DNA of 40,674 nt from Gomphosphaeria aponina SAG 52.96 = DSM 107014 (GTDB taxonomy: Bacteria > Cyanobacteriota > Cyanobacteriia > Cyanobacteriales > Gomphosphaeriaceae). Shown piece by piece: positions 22,452-30,933 of the stretch (the first letter of the stretch is position 1; each line of letters starts with the position of its first letter). The notes beneath the pieces were generated by a model. The model was not told the origin of the DNA. It was given only the letters and a program-made list of their open reading frames with translations, and did no database searches. Where the stretch lies: the NCBI GenBank assembly GCA_016903655.1, contig JADQBC010000014.1, positions 1-40,674 on the forward strand. The letters run 5' to 3'. A program made the translations under genes and the position numbers.

Positions 22452-23354
22452 ATGAAGAATTATTTACGCTGGCTAATTTTGGGCGGAACCCTATTTTTCT
22501 TGCTGGCGGCGTTTAAAGACCATTGGCGAGAAGTTGTTGCGGTGCGCATTGAACCACAGGGATGGCTGATGCTATTTTTTGCCCTGCTTTCTACTTTTGC
22601 AGCCCATATTTGGTCAGCTTGGGTGTGGACTTGGATCCTCAAAGCTTTTCACCAACCTTTCGGTGGCGCCACCGCAATTAAAATTTATCTCATTACCAAT
22701 CTTGCTAAGTATTTACCTGGTAATATTTGGCATTTTTATGGTCGGATCTCAGCAGTTACTAAGGCTGGGGGTTCTCTTGAGGTTGCTAGTCTTAGTGTTT
22801 TATTAGAACCTTTATTAATGGCCGCTGCTGCTTTATTAATCGCTTTGACTAGCAGTAGTTTTGGTTGGCTGACAACAAGTCAAGTTGGGTTACAATTTCT
22901 AGTATTAGCAATTGTTCTCCTGGGAATAAATCCTCATATTCTTAACTGGGGTATTCGTCTTTTAAGTCGTCTTAAAGGCCAGAAAACTGCAACTATGGAA
23001 ATTAAACAATATCCTCTTTTGCCTTTGTTAGGAGAATTGTGTTTTTTGCTCTTACGAGGTACTGGTTTCTTATTCGCTGTAGCTGCATTAATGCCAGTCA
23101 ATTATTATGATATTCCCCAACTTTTAAGTGTGTTTAGTTTTGCTTGGTTATTGGGTTTAATTGTTCCTGGAGCCCCAGGAGGTTTGGGGGTGTTTGAAGC
23201 AACGGCGATCGCTTCTCTTGACAGTGAACTTTTTCCTCCTGCTCTTGTTCTTACTGTTGTTGCTTTTTTTCGGGTAGTTAGTTTGCTTGCAGAAGCTTCT
23301 ACTGCGGGACTTGCTTATTTAATGAAAGAACAAAATTTTATTCCCAAAAATTAA
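22452..23354 (+). CDS. Flippase-like integral membrane protein (LPG synthase TM family)
   Basis: About 300 residues with eight or so membrane segments, in the family of the lysylphosphatidylglycerol synthase transmembrane domain (formerly UPF0104). Family-like segments are FALLSTFAAHIWSAWVWTWI, LITNLAKYLPGNIWHFYGRI (the NLAKYLPGNIW segment is characteristic) and GLIVPGAPGGLGVFEATAIA. Members act in lipid or polyprenol-linked intermediate translocation; the substrate here is unknown. I take ATG 22452; a GTG at 22443 is an alternative, and neither has a good Shine-Dalgarno sequence. The 3' end overlaps the next convergent gene by 4 bp. Confidence 0.85.
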   Translation: MKNYLRWLILGGTLFFLLAAFKDHWREVVAVRIEPQGWLMLFFALLSTFAAHIWSAWVWTWILKAFHQPFGGATAIKIYLITNLAKYLPGNIWHFYGRISAVTKAGGSLEVASLSVLLEPLLMAAAALLIALTSSSFGWLTTSQVGLQFLVLAIVLLGINPHILNWGIRLLSRLKGQKTATMEIKQYPLLPLLGELCFLLLRGTGFLFAVAALMPVNYYDIPQLLSVFSFAWLLGLIVPGAPGGLGVFEATAIASLDSELFPPALVLTVVAFFRVVSLLAEASTAGLAYLMKEQNFIPKN

Positions 23355-23683
23355 TTCTTCTCTATTTCTTCGAGCCTTTTTTCTAATTCTACCACCCTTT
23401 CCTTGAGTTCAATTACTAAAGTAGCGAGCCGTTCAAACATGGGGTCACTTGCGCCAATTTGGGTATTATTTCCAGGTGGGGGAACATAATTCTGACCGTT
23501 TTGTTGAGCAATTAACTGACGCAAACTACGGGTTTCTGTTTCTAATTGAGTTACTCTTGTTCTCAGCCCATTTATTTCTGAAGCCAGAGTACTGTTTGAC
23601 TGCGCAGCAACTGAAGTAATCTGATTTATCTCTATCCCAATTATCAACAATAACATTAAGCCAAACAATAATTTATTGTTCAT
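23351..23683 (-). CDS. Small exported coiled-coil protein
   Basis: A 110-residue protein with an N-terminal hydrophobic signal or anchor (LLFGLMLLLIIGIEINQITS, then VAAQS). Two heptad-rich helices follow, about residues 33-62 (LASEINGLRTRVTQLETETR) and about 80-110 (MFERLATLVIELKERVVELE). A Pro/Gly/Asn-rich linker (VPPPGNNTQIG) separates them. It is probably a periplasmic or membrane-tethered oligomer. No family is recognised. It is convergent with the flippase-like gene. Confidence 0.7.
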   Translation of the reverse strand: MNNKLLFGLMLLLIIGIEINQITSVAAQSNSTLASEINGLRTRVTQLETETRSLRQLIAQQNGQNYVPPPGNNTQIGASDPMFERLATLVIELKERVVELEKRLEEIEKN

Positions 23684-23695
23684 ATAAAATCAACC

Positions 23696-23722
23696 TTGGG
23701 CTCAAGCCCCAATTTTTTTTTT
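23696..23722 (+). terminator. Intrinsic terminator reading on the plus strand
   Basis: TTGGG-C-TCAA-G-C-CCCAA (23696-23712) folds as a GC-rich hairpin with one bulge and is followed by ten T residues (23713-23722). It points along the plus strand just beyond the start codon of the minus-strand coiled-coil gene. It would stop transcripts that run from the flippase-like gene through that gene in antisense. Confidence 0.7.
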
Positions 23723-23819
23723 GAAGACTTTTTTCAAGGTATGTTACTATTTTTGTGAAGTTTATTTATTCCTTGCTGATCTGCTATAATTTCTATTTTA
23801 TAAAATACTGAACCCAACC

Positions 23820-24002
23820 ATGACCAACCAACAAGAAAACTGGTATATTGTCAAAAACCAAGACAATCATTGCCAAATTATCCTAGGAGAAAAAGAGAAA
23901 GTCCCAGAAGCAGAAACCATCTGGGGCCCATTTCCCACACAAACCGAAGCCATCGCCCGTCGTGTAGGACTAATTCGTGCTGGTAAATGCCAACCATTTT
24001 AA
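23820..24002 (+). CDS. Small conserved-type hypothetical protein
   Basis: A 60-residue soluble protein beginning MTNQQENWYIVKNQDNHCQI. It is rich in Trp and charge, with a compact pattern WGPFPTQTEAIARRVGLIRA ending GKCQPF. Short proteins of this appearance recur in cyanobacteria, but I know no function. It ends with a 4-bp overlap with the convergent processing protease gene, so no terminator lies between them. Confidence 0.65.
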   Translation: MTNQQENWYIVKNQDNHCQIILGEKEKVPEAETIWGPFPTQTEAIARRVGLIRAGKCQPF

Positions 24003-25285
24003 CGGGCCAAGGCTGCCCCCCCTTTTTGCTGCTCAATCTCTCGGTTAAGAACCTGCAAACCCAAAGCAAACTGAGGATCATTTTTCGTCCCGATTTTCGT
24101 GCGATCGCCCTGCAACTCTTTCATTTGGGCATCCGTAAGTTCCAACACCACATCTGGCTCAATCCCTTCCTTATTAATATCGCGACCATCAGGAGTCAAA
24201 TATTTAGAGATAGTAACAGCCAAACCAGAACCATCCCCCAAACCCCGCACCGACTGCACCAATCCCTTGCCAAAAGTCTTAGTGCCAACTAAAACTCCTC
24301 GCTCATGATCTTGGAGCGCCCCTGAGAGAATTTCACTCGCACTTGCTGACCCCCCATCCACCAACACTACCAATGGTTTATCAGTCAATGCCCGATGATT
24401 AGCCTGATGAACCTCTCCTCTCCCCACTCGATCTACCGTAGAAACAATAGTTCCTTGGTCAATCCACATTCTAGCTATTTCCACACTCGAATACATTAAC
24501 CCTCCAGGGTTTGATCGCAGATCCAAAACATACCCTGCAACCCCTTCCTCTTCAAATTTTCTCATCGCCTCTTCCATTTCCTGAGACGATTGAGCGCTAA
24601 ATTGATTCAAGCGAATGTAGCCTATCTTCTCATTAGGAGTTTCTTCTAGCCTCGCCTTAACAGGATGAATTTCAATTTTCGCCCTCGTCAGCGGATAATC
24701 TATTTCTTTTTCCCCCCGCTGAATTGTCAGCGTCACCACAGTCCCAGGCTTCCCTCTGATTAAATTTACGGCATCATTAATTTCCATGCCATCAGTACTT
24801 TTGCCGTCTATTTTCGTTAGAATATCTTGAGCAAGTATTCCAGCCGTAAATGCAGGACTTTCTTCGATCGGCGCAATTACAATTAATTTATTAGTTTCTT
24901 CATCCTTAGTTATTTGTATTCCCACACCCGTCAACTCTCCAGCCGTATCAATTTGCATATTTTGAAACTCTTCTGGATCCATAAACCGAGTATAGGGATC
25001 TCCTAACTTCTCCAACATTTCTCGAACCGCACCATAAGCCTCGCTCTTATTCGCATAAGAGCGACCTAGATACTCTGTGCGAACTTCTCGCCAATCTGTT
25101 TGGTTAAAAGTTCCATCTACATACTGATAATTAATAATTTGCCATACTTCATCTACCACCTCTTTCGGATTATCGCGAAAGAAAGCTTGACTTGGAGAAA
25201 AGCGCACTCCTACTCCCATCACCGCTACTGTAGCTACTACTACCACAGCCGCACCGAGAATAAGTTCGCGGGATTTAATACTCAT
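23999..25285 (-). CDS. Carboxy-terminal processing protease (S41)
   Basis: A 428-residue S41 peptidase of the Ctp family. An N-terminal membrane anchor or signal is seen (ELILGAAVVVVATVAVMGVG). The PDZ domain (about residues 90-190) includes GVGIQITKDEETNKLIVIAP and GKPGTVVTLTIQRG. The catalytic serine is in VDGGSASASEIL and the lysine in TKTFGKGLVQ. In cyanobacteria CtpA trims the D1 C-terminus of photosystem II; CtpB and CtpC are paralogues, and I cannot say which this is. I choose ATG 25285 because the longer frame (to 25360) would start with TTG and place a charged tail before the signal. Confidence 0.9.
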   Translation of the reverse strand: MSIKSRELILGAAVVVVATVAVMGVGVRFSPSQAFFRDNPKEVVDEVWQIINYQYVDGTFNQTDWREVRTEYLGRSYANKSEAYGAVREMLEKLGDPYTRFMDPEEFQNMQIDTAGELTGVGIQITKDEETNKLIVIAPIEESPAFTAGILAQDILTKIDGKSTDGMEINDAVNLIRGKPGTVVTLTIQRGEKEIDYPLTRAKIEIHPVKARLEETPNEKIGYIRLNQFSAQSSQEMEEAMRKFEEEGVAGYVLDLRSNPGGLMYSSVEIARMWIDQGTIVSTVDRVGRGEVHQANHRALTDKPLVVLVDGGSASASEILSGALQDHERGVLVGTKTFGKGLVQSVRGLGDGSGLAVTISKYLTPDGRDINKEGIEPDVVLELTDAQMKELQGDRTKIGTKNDPQFALGLQVLNREIEQQKGGAALAR

Positions 25286-25448
25286 AAGCTCAACTTCTTG
25301 CCAGTGTAAAACTACTACTGCGCTATCTTTTTTTACTCTAACATAAATTTTTTCTCGCAATAGTTAAGGTAGGGTGGGCAAACCTCACTCCTACCTTGAT
25401 TAAATCATTTGTCCTTATTTTTTAAAATTAGGGATTTCAAAATCATGA

Positions 25449-25853
25449 CTACTTCACACTAACTTTTGCCCCAGCAGCTTCAAGTTGCTTCTGAATTTTT
25501 TCAGCTTCTTCTTTGGGAATCCCTTCTTTAATAGCCTTGGGTGTTGATTCTACCACATCTTTAGCTTCTTTGAGGCCCAACCCCGTGATTGTCCGTACTT
25601 CTTTAAGAATAGCAATCTTCTTATCAGCAGGAAATTCTTCCAAAATAACGTCAAATTCAGTTTTCTCTTCCACTTCTTCAGCAGGAGCAGCAGCACCAGG
25701 AGCAGCAGCACCAGGTGCCATCATCATCATTCCCCCAGCAGGAGCAGCAGCACTTACACCAAATGCTTCTTCAATTTGCTTTACCAGCTCTGAAGCTTCG
25801 AGCAAACTTAGTGATTTTAATTTTTCCAAAATTTCGTCAGTTGCAGCAGACAT
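25449..25853 (-). CDS. rplL: 50S ribosomal protein L7/L12
   Basis: A 134-residue L7/L12 stalk protein that recruits translation GTPases. The N-terminal dimerisation domain is [20 protein letters not shown]. An Ala/Gly/Met-rich hinge follows ([20 protein letters not shown]), then the C-terminal domain with [20 protein letters not shown]. It follows rplJ by 60 bp and is last in the block. Confidence 0.98.
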   Translation of the reverse strand: MSAATDEILEKLKSLSLLEASELVKQIEEAFGVSAAAPAGGMMMMAPGAAAPGAAAPAEEVEEKTEFDVILEEFPADKKIAILKEVRTITGLGLKEAKDVVESTPKAIKEGIPKEEAEKIQKQLEAAGAKVSVK

Positions 25854-25913
25854 TGATAAACTCCTTATAGATGAACTTTTTTCATTGATAAACTTTGATT
25901 TTCAGGCAGTGAC

Positions 25914-26483
25914 TTAACCACCACTGCCTTCTTCTTTGGTGGCTATCCCTTGCACACAGCGTCCGAGAGATGCTGGCACTTCGTTGATACTCCGTCCCAG
26001 AGATGCTGGTACTTCCTTGAGCCCCACTGCCAGTTTCGTAGCAATAGCATTGATTGCCCCAGCAACTTGGGCGATGAGTTGTTCTTTGGACGGCAAGTCG
26101 GCGATCGCTTTGACCTGGTCTTGGTTGAGTGCCATCCCCTGCATTACCCCACCGCGAAATTCTGTTTTCTTGGTGTCTTTTTGGAATGCTTGGTATGCCC
26201 TAATCGCACTCCCAATATCATCTTTCACAAAGATAAAAGCTGATGACCCTGACAAAAACTTAGTCATCGGCTGCCAGTCAGCATTCTCTTTCACTGCCTG
26301 TTCCATTAAGGTATTTTTTGTTACCTTACAAATTGTCCCACTCTCACGCAAACGATTGCGCAAGTCTGTGATTTCCTTTACTGATAAGCCCTGGTAATCG
26401 ATAATTACCGCTAATTGAGACTCATTCAATATTTGCTTGAGATCCGCCACCACAGCTTCTTTATTGGCGCGAGTTCTCCCCAT
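25914..26483 (-). CDS. rplJ: 50S ribosomal protein L10
   Basis: A 189-residue L10 that anchors the L7/L12 stalk to 23S rRNA. The N-terminal part (MGRTRANKEAVVADLKQILN and VIIDYQGLSVKEITDLRNRL) is typical. I start at ATG 26483; the AGGAGG at 26495-26500 lies 11 bases upstream, whereas a GTG at 26495 would overlap it. An oddity: near the C-terminus an 11-residue unit occurs twice in tandem (EVPASLGRSIN then EVPASLGRCVQ, at 25950-26015), apparently a 33-bp duplication inside the L7/L12-binding end. An L10 leader precedes the gene. Confidence 0.97.
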   Translation of the reverse strand: MGRTRANKEAVVADLKQILNESQLAVIIDYQGLSVKEITDLRNRLRESGTICKVTKNTLMEQAVKENADWQPMTKFLSGSSAFIFVKDDIGSAIRAYQAFQKDTKKTEFRGGVMQGMALNQDQVKAIADLPSKEQLIAQVAGAINAIATKLAVGLKEVPASLGRSINEVPASLGRCVQGIATKEEGSGG

Positions 26484-26509
26484 CCTTTTTTTCACCTCCT
26501 AAAAACAAA

Positions 26510-26665
26510 ACCCCAGCCTTCCTTGCCGAGGTTTAATTGCCCTGTCCCCACTCCCCCAAAAGGAGGCGCAGTTCAACTCAGGGCCTTAACCTCGGCAGGA
26601 TATTAAGTCTATGACACCTGCTGTCTTTGGCTTTGGCCTATTTTTTTTTACCCAGTCTCTAACTA
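26510..26665 (-). promoter_or_regulatory. L10 leader RNA (autoregulatory)
   Basis: In the 180-bp rplA-rplJ gap, the minus strand carries arms TGCCGAGGTT (26588-26597) and AACCTCGGCA (26524-26533) enclosing GC-rich sequence. Upstream of them is AAAGACAGCAGGTGTC, the conserved part of the ribosomal L10 leader, followed by CCTGCCGAGG. In other bacteria L10-L12 binds this RNA to repress rplJL. The exact ends are approximate. Confidence 0.8.
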
Positions 26666-26675
26666 TAGCATCAAT

Positions 26676-27389
26676 CTAAGCTTCTGTCAACTTTAAATCT
26701 CGCAAAGCATTAACATCCACTTCAATAGACGGGCCCATTGATGCTGATACAAATACGCTGCGCCAGTAGCGACCTTTTGCTCCCGAAGGACGATTGCGGT
26801 CAACCACGTCTTGTAATGCCTTGAGATTGATCAGTAAATCTTCTGCTGTAAAGGATGCTTTCCCAAACATGACGTGAACTATCCCCGTTCTGTCAGCGCG
26901 AAATTCCTGTTTACCTGCTTTAAAATCGGCGATCGCCCCTACCAAATCCGTAGTCACCGTTCCTCCTTTTGGTGAAGGCATTAAACCTCTTGGCCCTAAC
27001 AACCGCCCTAATTTTGCCACTTTCGGCATCATGTCTGGTGTCGCTATTAATACTTCAAAATCCATCATACCTTTTTGGATTTCATCGATTAATTCTTCTT
27101 CCCCTACCAGATCTGCTCCTGCATTATTTGCTTCTTGTACCTTTTCCCCTCTGGTGATCACTGCCACTCTTACTCTTTGCCCAGTTCCTTTGGGGAAACT
27201 CACCGTTGTCCGCAGTTGTTGGTCTGTATATTTAGGGTCTATTCCCAAACGGATATGAGCTTCTGCTGTTTCGTCAAATTTTGCTGTTGCGGTTTCTTTC
27301 AGCAGCTTCAGTGCTTCAAGGGGCTCATATTTTTTCTCTTCTACTTTTGCGATCGCCTCTCTCATGCGGCGCGATATTTTTTTTCCCAT
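26676..27389 (-). CDS. rplA: 50S ribosomal protein L1
   Basis: A 237-residue L1, the mobile stalk protein that helps release deacylated tRNA. It is recognised by [60 protein letters not shown] and a closing [16 protein letters not shown]. An AAGGAG Shine-Dalgarno sequence precedes the ATG. It lies 59 bp after rplK; L1 often represses the rplK-rplA mRNA. Confidence 0.98.
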   Translation of the reverse strand: MGKKISRRMREAIAKVEEKKYEPLEALKLLKETATAKFDETAEAHIRLGIDPKYTDQQLRTTVSFPKGTGQRVRVAVITRGEKVQEANNAGADLVGEEELIDEIQKGMMDFEVLIATPDMMPKVAKLGRLLGPRGLMPSPKGGTVTTDLVGAIADFKAGKQEFRADRTGIVHVMFGKASFTAEDLLINLKALQDVVDRNRPSGAKGRYWRSVFVSASMGPSIEVDVNALRDLKLTEA

Positions 27390-27448
27390 TTTTTTCTCCT
27401 TGGGTCAATAACGAAGCTCTGCCTCTCCCCTGTTCAACTCCTTTTCAA

Positions 27449-27874
27449 TTATTCCTTTATTGTCACGCCCATATTTTTTGCTGTTCCTGCTATTATTTTC
27501 ATTGCTGCCTCCAGATCGTTAGCATTGAGGTCTGGCATTTTTGTTGTGGCTATTTCCCGCAGTTGGTCGCGAGTTATCGTCCCCACTTTTTGTTTGTTTG
27601 GTTCTTTCGACCCTGTTTCTATGCCCGCAGCTTTTTTTATTAGCACCGATGCTGGTGATGTTTTCAGGATAAATGTAAAACTTCGGTCTTCAAATACCGA
27701 AATTTCTACTGGTATTACCGTTCCTACTTGATTCGACGTTCTCGCATTGTATTCTTTACAGAACGCCATGATATTCACCCCGTGCTGACCTAGTGCTGGT
27801 CCCACTGGGGGAGCTGGGTTAGCCTTCCCCGCAGACAAAGCTAACTTAATTATCGTTACTACTTTCTTTGCCAT
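27449..27874 (-). CDS. rplK: 50S ribosomal protein L11
   Basis: A 141-residue L11, part of the GTPase-associated centre. Visible are [20 protein letters not shown] with the proline-rich N-terminal segment, [18 protein letters not shown], and the rRNA-binding C-terminal domain ([20 protein letters not shown]). It starts 2 bp after the nusG stop, so translation is probably coupled. Confidence 0.98.
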   Translation of the reverse strand: MAKKVVTIIKLALSAGKANPAPPVGPALGQHGVNIMAFCKEYNARTSNQVGTVIPVEISVFEDRSFTFILKTSPASVLIKKAAGIETGSKEPNKQKVGTITRDQLREIATTKMPDLNANDLEAAMKIIAGTAKNMGVTIKE

Positions 27875-27876
27875 TT

Positions 27877-28515
27877 TTAGCCTTGTTTCTCAACTTGGTT
27901 AAACTCCAATTCTACAGGTGTATCTCTTCCGAAAATCGACAGCAGCGCTTTTAGCTTACTTCTTTCTGGGATCACTTCGATCACTTCTCCTTCAAAATCT
28001 TTAAACGGTCCTGAAATCACCAGTATCTTGTCTCCCACCTGCATCTTGATTTTGATCACTGGTTCTTCTTCAGCTTGTTTAAAGATTCTTTCCACTTCTG
28101 TTAAACTCAGTGGTACTGGTTTTACGTGTCCCCTGCCCTTCCCATAGCGACGCTTTTGTTCTGCGCCTACAAAGTTAATGACATGAGGTGTGTTTTTTAC
28201 TACCTGCCATGCGTCATCATCCATTATCATTTGGACTAACACATAACCTGGGAACACTTTTTCTTCCCCGTGCTGCCTCGAACCATCTTTACGGATTTTT
28301 ACCGTTGATGCTTGGGGTATTTGCACGTGCAGTATTCTATCTGCTACTTCTAGGGTGTGAATTCTTTGTTCCAAATTTGTTTTCACTCGCTTTTCGCACC
28401 CCGAAGCTACTTGTACTGCATACCAGTGAGCTTTTTTTGGTTTTTCCTGTTCTTGTTGTTCTTGCTCTTGCTCTTCTTGTTCCAACTCTTCTGAATTATC
28501 CGCTGCCAAACTCAT
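27877..28515 (-). CDS. nusG: Transcription factor NusG
   Basis: A NusG of 212 residues from the ATG at 28515. The NGN domain ([20 protein letters not shown] through [20 protein letters not shown] and [10 protein letters not shown]) and the KOW domain ([20 protein letters not shown]) are clear. It binds RNA polymerase and controls pausing and Rho action. A Glu/Gln-rich stretch near residues 9-25 precedes the NGN domain. I choose 28515 because ATG overlaps the secE TGA (ATGA); a start at 28539 would lie inside secE. Confidence 0.97.
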   Translation of the reverse strand: MSLAADNSEELEQEEQEQEQQEQEKPKKAHWYAVQVASGCEKRVKTNLEQRIHTLEVADRILHVQIPQASTVKIRKDGSRQHGEEKVFPGYVLVQMIMDDDAWQVVKNTPHVINFVGAEQKRRYGKGRGHVKPVPLSLTEVERIFKQAEEEPVIKIKMQVGDKILVISGPFKDFEGEVIEVIPERSKLKALLSIFGRDTPVELEFNQVEKQG

Positions 28516-28754
28516 CAGAACACCATCCCTGCAGCCCAAGCAAAAATATTATCTACCAAATAAATCACTGTTGCCACTAGAATTACCATCAAGATTACGG
28601 CAGCCGCCTCACCTAGCAATTGTTGACGTGATGGCCAGGCTACTTTCTCTAGTTCTTGTTTTGTTTCCTTGGTAAATCCAATTAACCCTTCACTTGTCTT
28701 TTCTTTTGTTTCTTTTTTCTCCTCTTTCGTTGCCACATCTTTTTTTCCTACCAT
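28515..28754 (-). CDS. secE: Preprotein translocase subunit SecE
   Basis: A 79-residue short-form SecE with a single membrane helix (residues about 50-72, AAAVILMVILVATVIYLVDN), normal for cyanobacteria. The conserved amphipathic cytoplasmic segment is FTKETKQELEKVAWPSRQQL. It clamps SecY in both plasma and thylakoid membranes. The N-terminal 20 residues are very Lys/Glu-rich. The gene overlaps nusG by one base and follows tRNA-Trp. Confidence 0.95.
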   Translation of the reverse strand: MVGKKDVATKEEKKETKEKTSEGLIGFTKETKQELEKVAWPSRQQLLGEAAAVILMVILVATVIYLVDNIFAWAAGMVF

Positions 28755-28864
28755 TTATGCCCTCCCCAATTTTTCTCATTCCCATTTTTCTGCCCTGTAC
28801 TGGGCAGTTTCTGCTTGCTCTTGCTTTCAAGCTACAATTTAGTCTAGCATAATGGATCAGCCTA

Positions 28865-28937
28865 CGCGCCCTGGAGGACTTGAACCCCCGACATCAGGTT
28901 TTGGAGACCTGCGTTCTACCAACTGAACTAAGAGCGC
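28865..28937 (-). tRNA. trnW: tRNA-Trp (anticodon CCA)
   Basis: Read on the minus strand, the acceptor arms GCGCTCT and AGGGCGC pair over 7 bp with one G-U pair. The D-loop AGTTCAGTTGGTAGAAC, anticodon loop CTCCAAA and T-loop GGTTCAAGTCC are normal. The anticodon is CCA. The CCA end is not encoded. There is no intron. It lies between rplS and secE, a usual place in cyanobacteria. Confidence 0.97.
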
Positions 28938-29032
28938 ACGAGTTGAGCTTTAACAGTTAACATTTATCCATTTCAGCTCTTCTGTTCTATTATAACCCAA
29001 TTTATCCATCTGCACCCTTTTTTTCCCTTTAT

Positions 29033-29416
29033 TTACATGGGGCGATCAAAACGTTGTTTGATCCTAGTTGCTTTTCCTGCTAGCTTACGCAAGTAATATA
29101 GCTTCGATCTTCTTACTTTCCCTCTTCGCTTAATTTCTATGCTTGCCACAATGGGGGAATGGAGTAAAAACACCCGTTCTACCCCTACTCCTTGGAATAC
29201 TTTGCGCACTGTTATGGTTTCACTTATGCCACCATTTCTTTTGGCGATTACAGTCCCTTCGTATGGCTGAATCCTTTCTTTGTCTCCTTCTTTTATCTTT
29301 ACTCCTATCCTAACTGTATCACCTACATGCATAACTGGCAAGTCGGTTTTTAACTGTTCTGCTTCTATGGAATTAATTATTGCTTCTGCATTCATGGCTT
29401 TCTTTTTATCCACCAT
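29033..29416 (-). CDS. rplS: 50S ribosomal protein L19
   Basis: A 127-residue L19 at the 30S-50S interface. It shows [60 protein letters not shown] and [20 protein letters not shown]. An internal ATG at 29395 ([16 protein letters not shown]) matches the usual cyanobacterial N-terminus and may be the true start. It precedes tRNA-Trp and follows the pstS terminator. Confidence 0.97.
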   Translation of the reverse strand: MVDKKKAMNAEAIINSIEAEQLKTDLPVMHVGDTVRIGVKIKEGDKERIQPYEGTVIAKRNGGISETITVRKVFQGVGVERVFLLHSPIVASIEIKRRGKVRRSKLYYLRKLAGKATRIKQRFDRPM

Positions 29417-29471
29417 TTCTCATTCTAACTTGACTTATATTCTTTGTCAAGGGGTTTTCTCCCTATAAATC

Positions 29472-29497
29472 TAAAAAAGCCTCCTATACTGGAGGCT
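29472..29497 (-). terminator. Intrinsic terminator of pstS
   Basis: On the minus strand AGCCTCC (29491-29497) and GGAGGCT (29478-29484) form a perfect 7-bp stem with a 6-base loop, followed by TTTTTTAG. It lies 29 bp past the pstS stop and isolates the PHO island from rplS. Confidence 0.9.
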
Positions 29498-29525
29498 CTC
29501 TTTCAATTTAACCTTGTATCCCACT

Positions 29526-30629
29526 TTACTCGATGGTGTTCAATGCCTCTTGCACTTTGACTACCACATTTTCAGGGAGGGGGATATAACCTAATTCTGC
29601 CGACATTGCTTGTCCATCGGTTAACGCCCAGTTAATGGCTTCTTTAAAAGCTGGGGCTTTGGCATCATCCATATCTTTATATGCCAGAATCCAGGTATAA
29701 GTCACAATTGGATAAGAATTTTCTCCTTCTGGATCTGTAATGAAGGCACGAAGGTTTCCTGGTAGTTCTACTGCCGCCAGAGCTTCTGAGGCTGTTTCAC
29801 TACTTGCTGCTACAAAGGTTCCTGTTTTGTTTTCTAAGCTGGCTATGGGGATACCTTGTTGTTCGGCGTACCCGTACTCAATGTAACCTACTGACCCTTC
29901 AGTTTGGAGAATTTGAGCTGTTACTCCTTCGTTTCCTTTTGCCCCAATGCCTGTGGGCCATTCTACTGTTTTTCCTTCTCCTACACTCTTTGCCCATTCT
30001 TCGCTGATGGCATTCAGATGACTTGTGAATACTCCAGTTGTTCCACTACCATCGGAACGAAATACTACTGTAATTGCTTCGTCTGGCAACTCCACTCCTG
30101 GGTTGGTTGCGGCGATCGCTGGGTCATTCCATTTAGTTATTTTCCCCAAGAAAATATCTACATAAGCTTGTCGCGACAGTTTTAGTTCTTCTACCCCTGG
30201 CAAATTGTATCCCAATACTATACTTCCAGCAGTCATTGGCAATAAAACAACGCCCTGTGGTACTTTGGCTATTTCTTCGTCTGTCATAGCCACATCGCTG
30301 GCTCCAAAATCTATTGTTCCTTGGGTAAACTGTTCTACTCCAGCTCCACTTCCCACTGACTGATAACTTATTTGTACCTCTGGATTTATTTTGTTATATT
30401 CGGAAAACCATCTTTGATATAAAGGAGCTGGAAAACTAGCACCTGCTCCTGTGAGGGATGCTTTACCCCCGCCTCCTCCCCCGCCACTTGCTTGTGGGGT
30501 TGGAGTTGGGCTTGGTGTTTCTGTTGGCGTACCCCCGCCTCCGCCTCCGCCACAGGAAGCTAAACCTAAACTTAGTGCTAGTATTGGCCCTAACCAAACT
30601 TTTTTGCTCTTAATGATGAAACCAATCAT
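29526..30629 (-). CDS. pstS: PstS, phosphate-binding lipoprotein
   Basis: A 367-residue periplasmic phosphate-binding protein of the PstSCAB ABC importer. The lipoprotein signal ends in a lipobox LASC with Cys26 as lipidation site. A low-complexity Gly/Pro/Thr linker (GTPTETPSPTPTPQASGGG) follows. The binding core shows LTGAGASFPAPLYQRWFSEY, YQSVGSGAGVEQFTQGTIDF, VFRSDGSGTTGVFTSHL and PIVTYTWI. Ser, Arg, Asp and Gly residues in SDGSGTT bind the anion. pstC, pstA and pstB do not follow; the gene ends at a strong terminator. A Pho-box-like repeat is about 123 bp upstream. Confidence 0.97.
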   Translation of the reverse strand: MIGFIIKSKKVWLGPILALSLGLASCGGGGGGGTPTETPSPTPTPQASGGGGGGGKASLTGAGASFPAPLYQRWFSEYNKINPEVQISYQSVGSGAGVEQFTQGTIDFGASDVAMTDEEIAKVPQGVVLLPMTAGSIVLGYNLPGVEELKLSRQAYVDIFLGKITKWNDPAIAATNPGVELPDEAITVVFRSDGSGTTGVFTSHLNAISEEWAKSVGEGKTVEWPTGIGAKGNEGVTAQILQTEGSVGYIEYGYAEQQGIPIASLENKTGTFVAASSETASEALAAVELPGNLRAFITDPEGENSYPIVTYTWILAYKDMDDAKAPAFKEAINWALTDGQAMSAELGYIPLPENVVVKVQEALNTIE

Positions 30630-30751
30630 ATTAATCCTTTAATCTTTAGAACAAGTTACCTGTTGTCTGCTGATGATGCTGGTTCTGGATAACTATACAG
30701 TAGCGCTTTTCTGTTTTTCCCCCTTATTCTAATTCTTCTCTCACTCGGATT

Positions 30752-30770
30752 TGGTTATCAAAAGGTTAAG
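30752..30770 (-). promoter_or_regulatory. Pho-box-like repeat upstream of pstS
   Basis: Read on the minus strand: CTTAACCT-TTT-GATAACCA. The first half matches the cyanobacterial SphR/PhoB consensus CTTAACCT exactly; the second matches 5 of 8. The 11-bp period is right. The rest of the 304-bp porin-pstS gap (30630-30933) is T-rich and without genes. Confidence 0.65.
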
Positions 30771-30867
30771 CTTTTCTCTTTCTTGTCTTTTTTGAGCTTA
30801 CTTTTTTTTCTTCTGTTTAATTAATCTTTTTTGCTTCTTGCAGCTCAGTTGAAGTTTTTTAAACTAT

Positions 30868-30909
30868 GAGAGCAAAATCCTCCCTAATTTTCAAGGTGGT
30901 TTTGCTCTC
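30868..30909. terminator. Hairpin downstream of the porin gene
   Basis: GAGAGCAAAA (30868-30877) and TTTTGCTCTC (30900-30909) are perfectly complementary, with further imperfect pairing inward (TCCTCC with GGTGG). It lies 25 bp past the porin stop. The following T-tract on the minus strand is weak. Confidence 0.6.
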
Positions 30910-30933
30910 TCTATCATTTGAAAACCTTATTCC

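Noticed and set aside
25513-26397. Plus-strand ORFs opposite rplL and rplJ
   Set aside because: They mirror the Ala/Gly hinge of L7/L12 and the duplicated segment of L10 and have no independent support.
27135-27731. Plus-strand ORFs up to 198 residues
   Set aside because: They are antisense to rplA and rplK, rich in Phe, Cys and Ser, and typical shadow frames.
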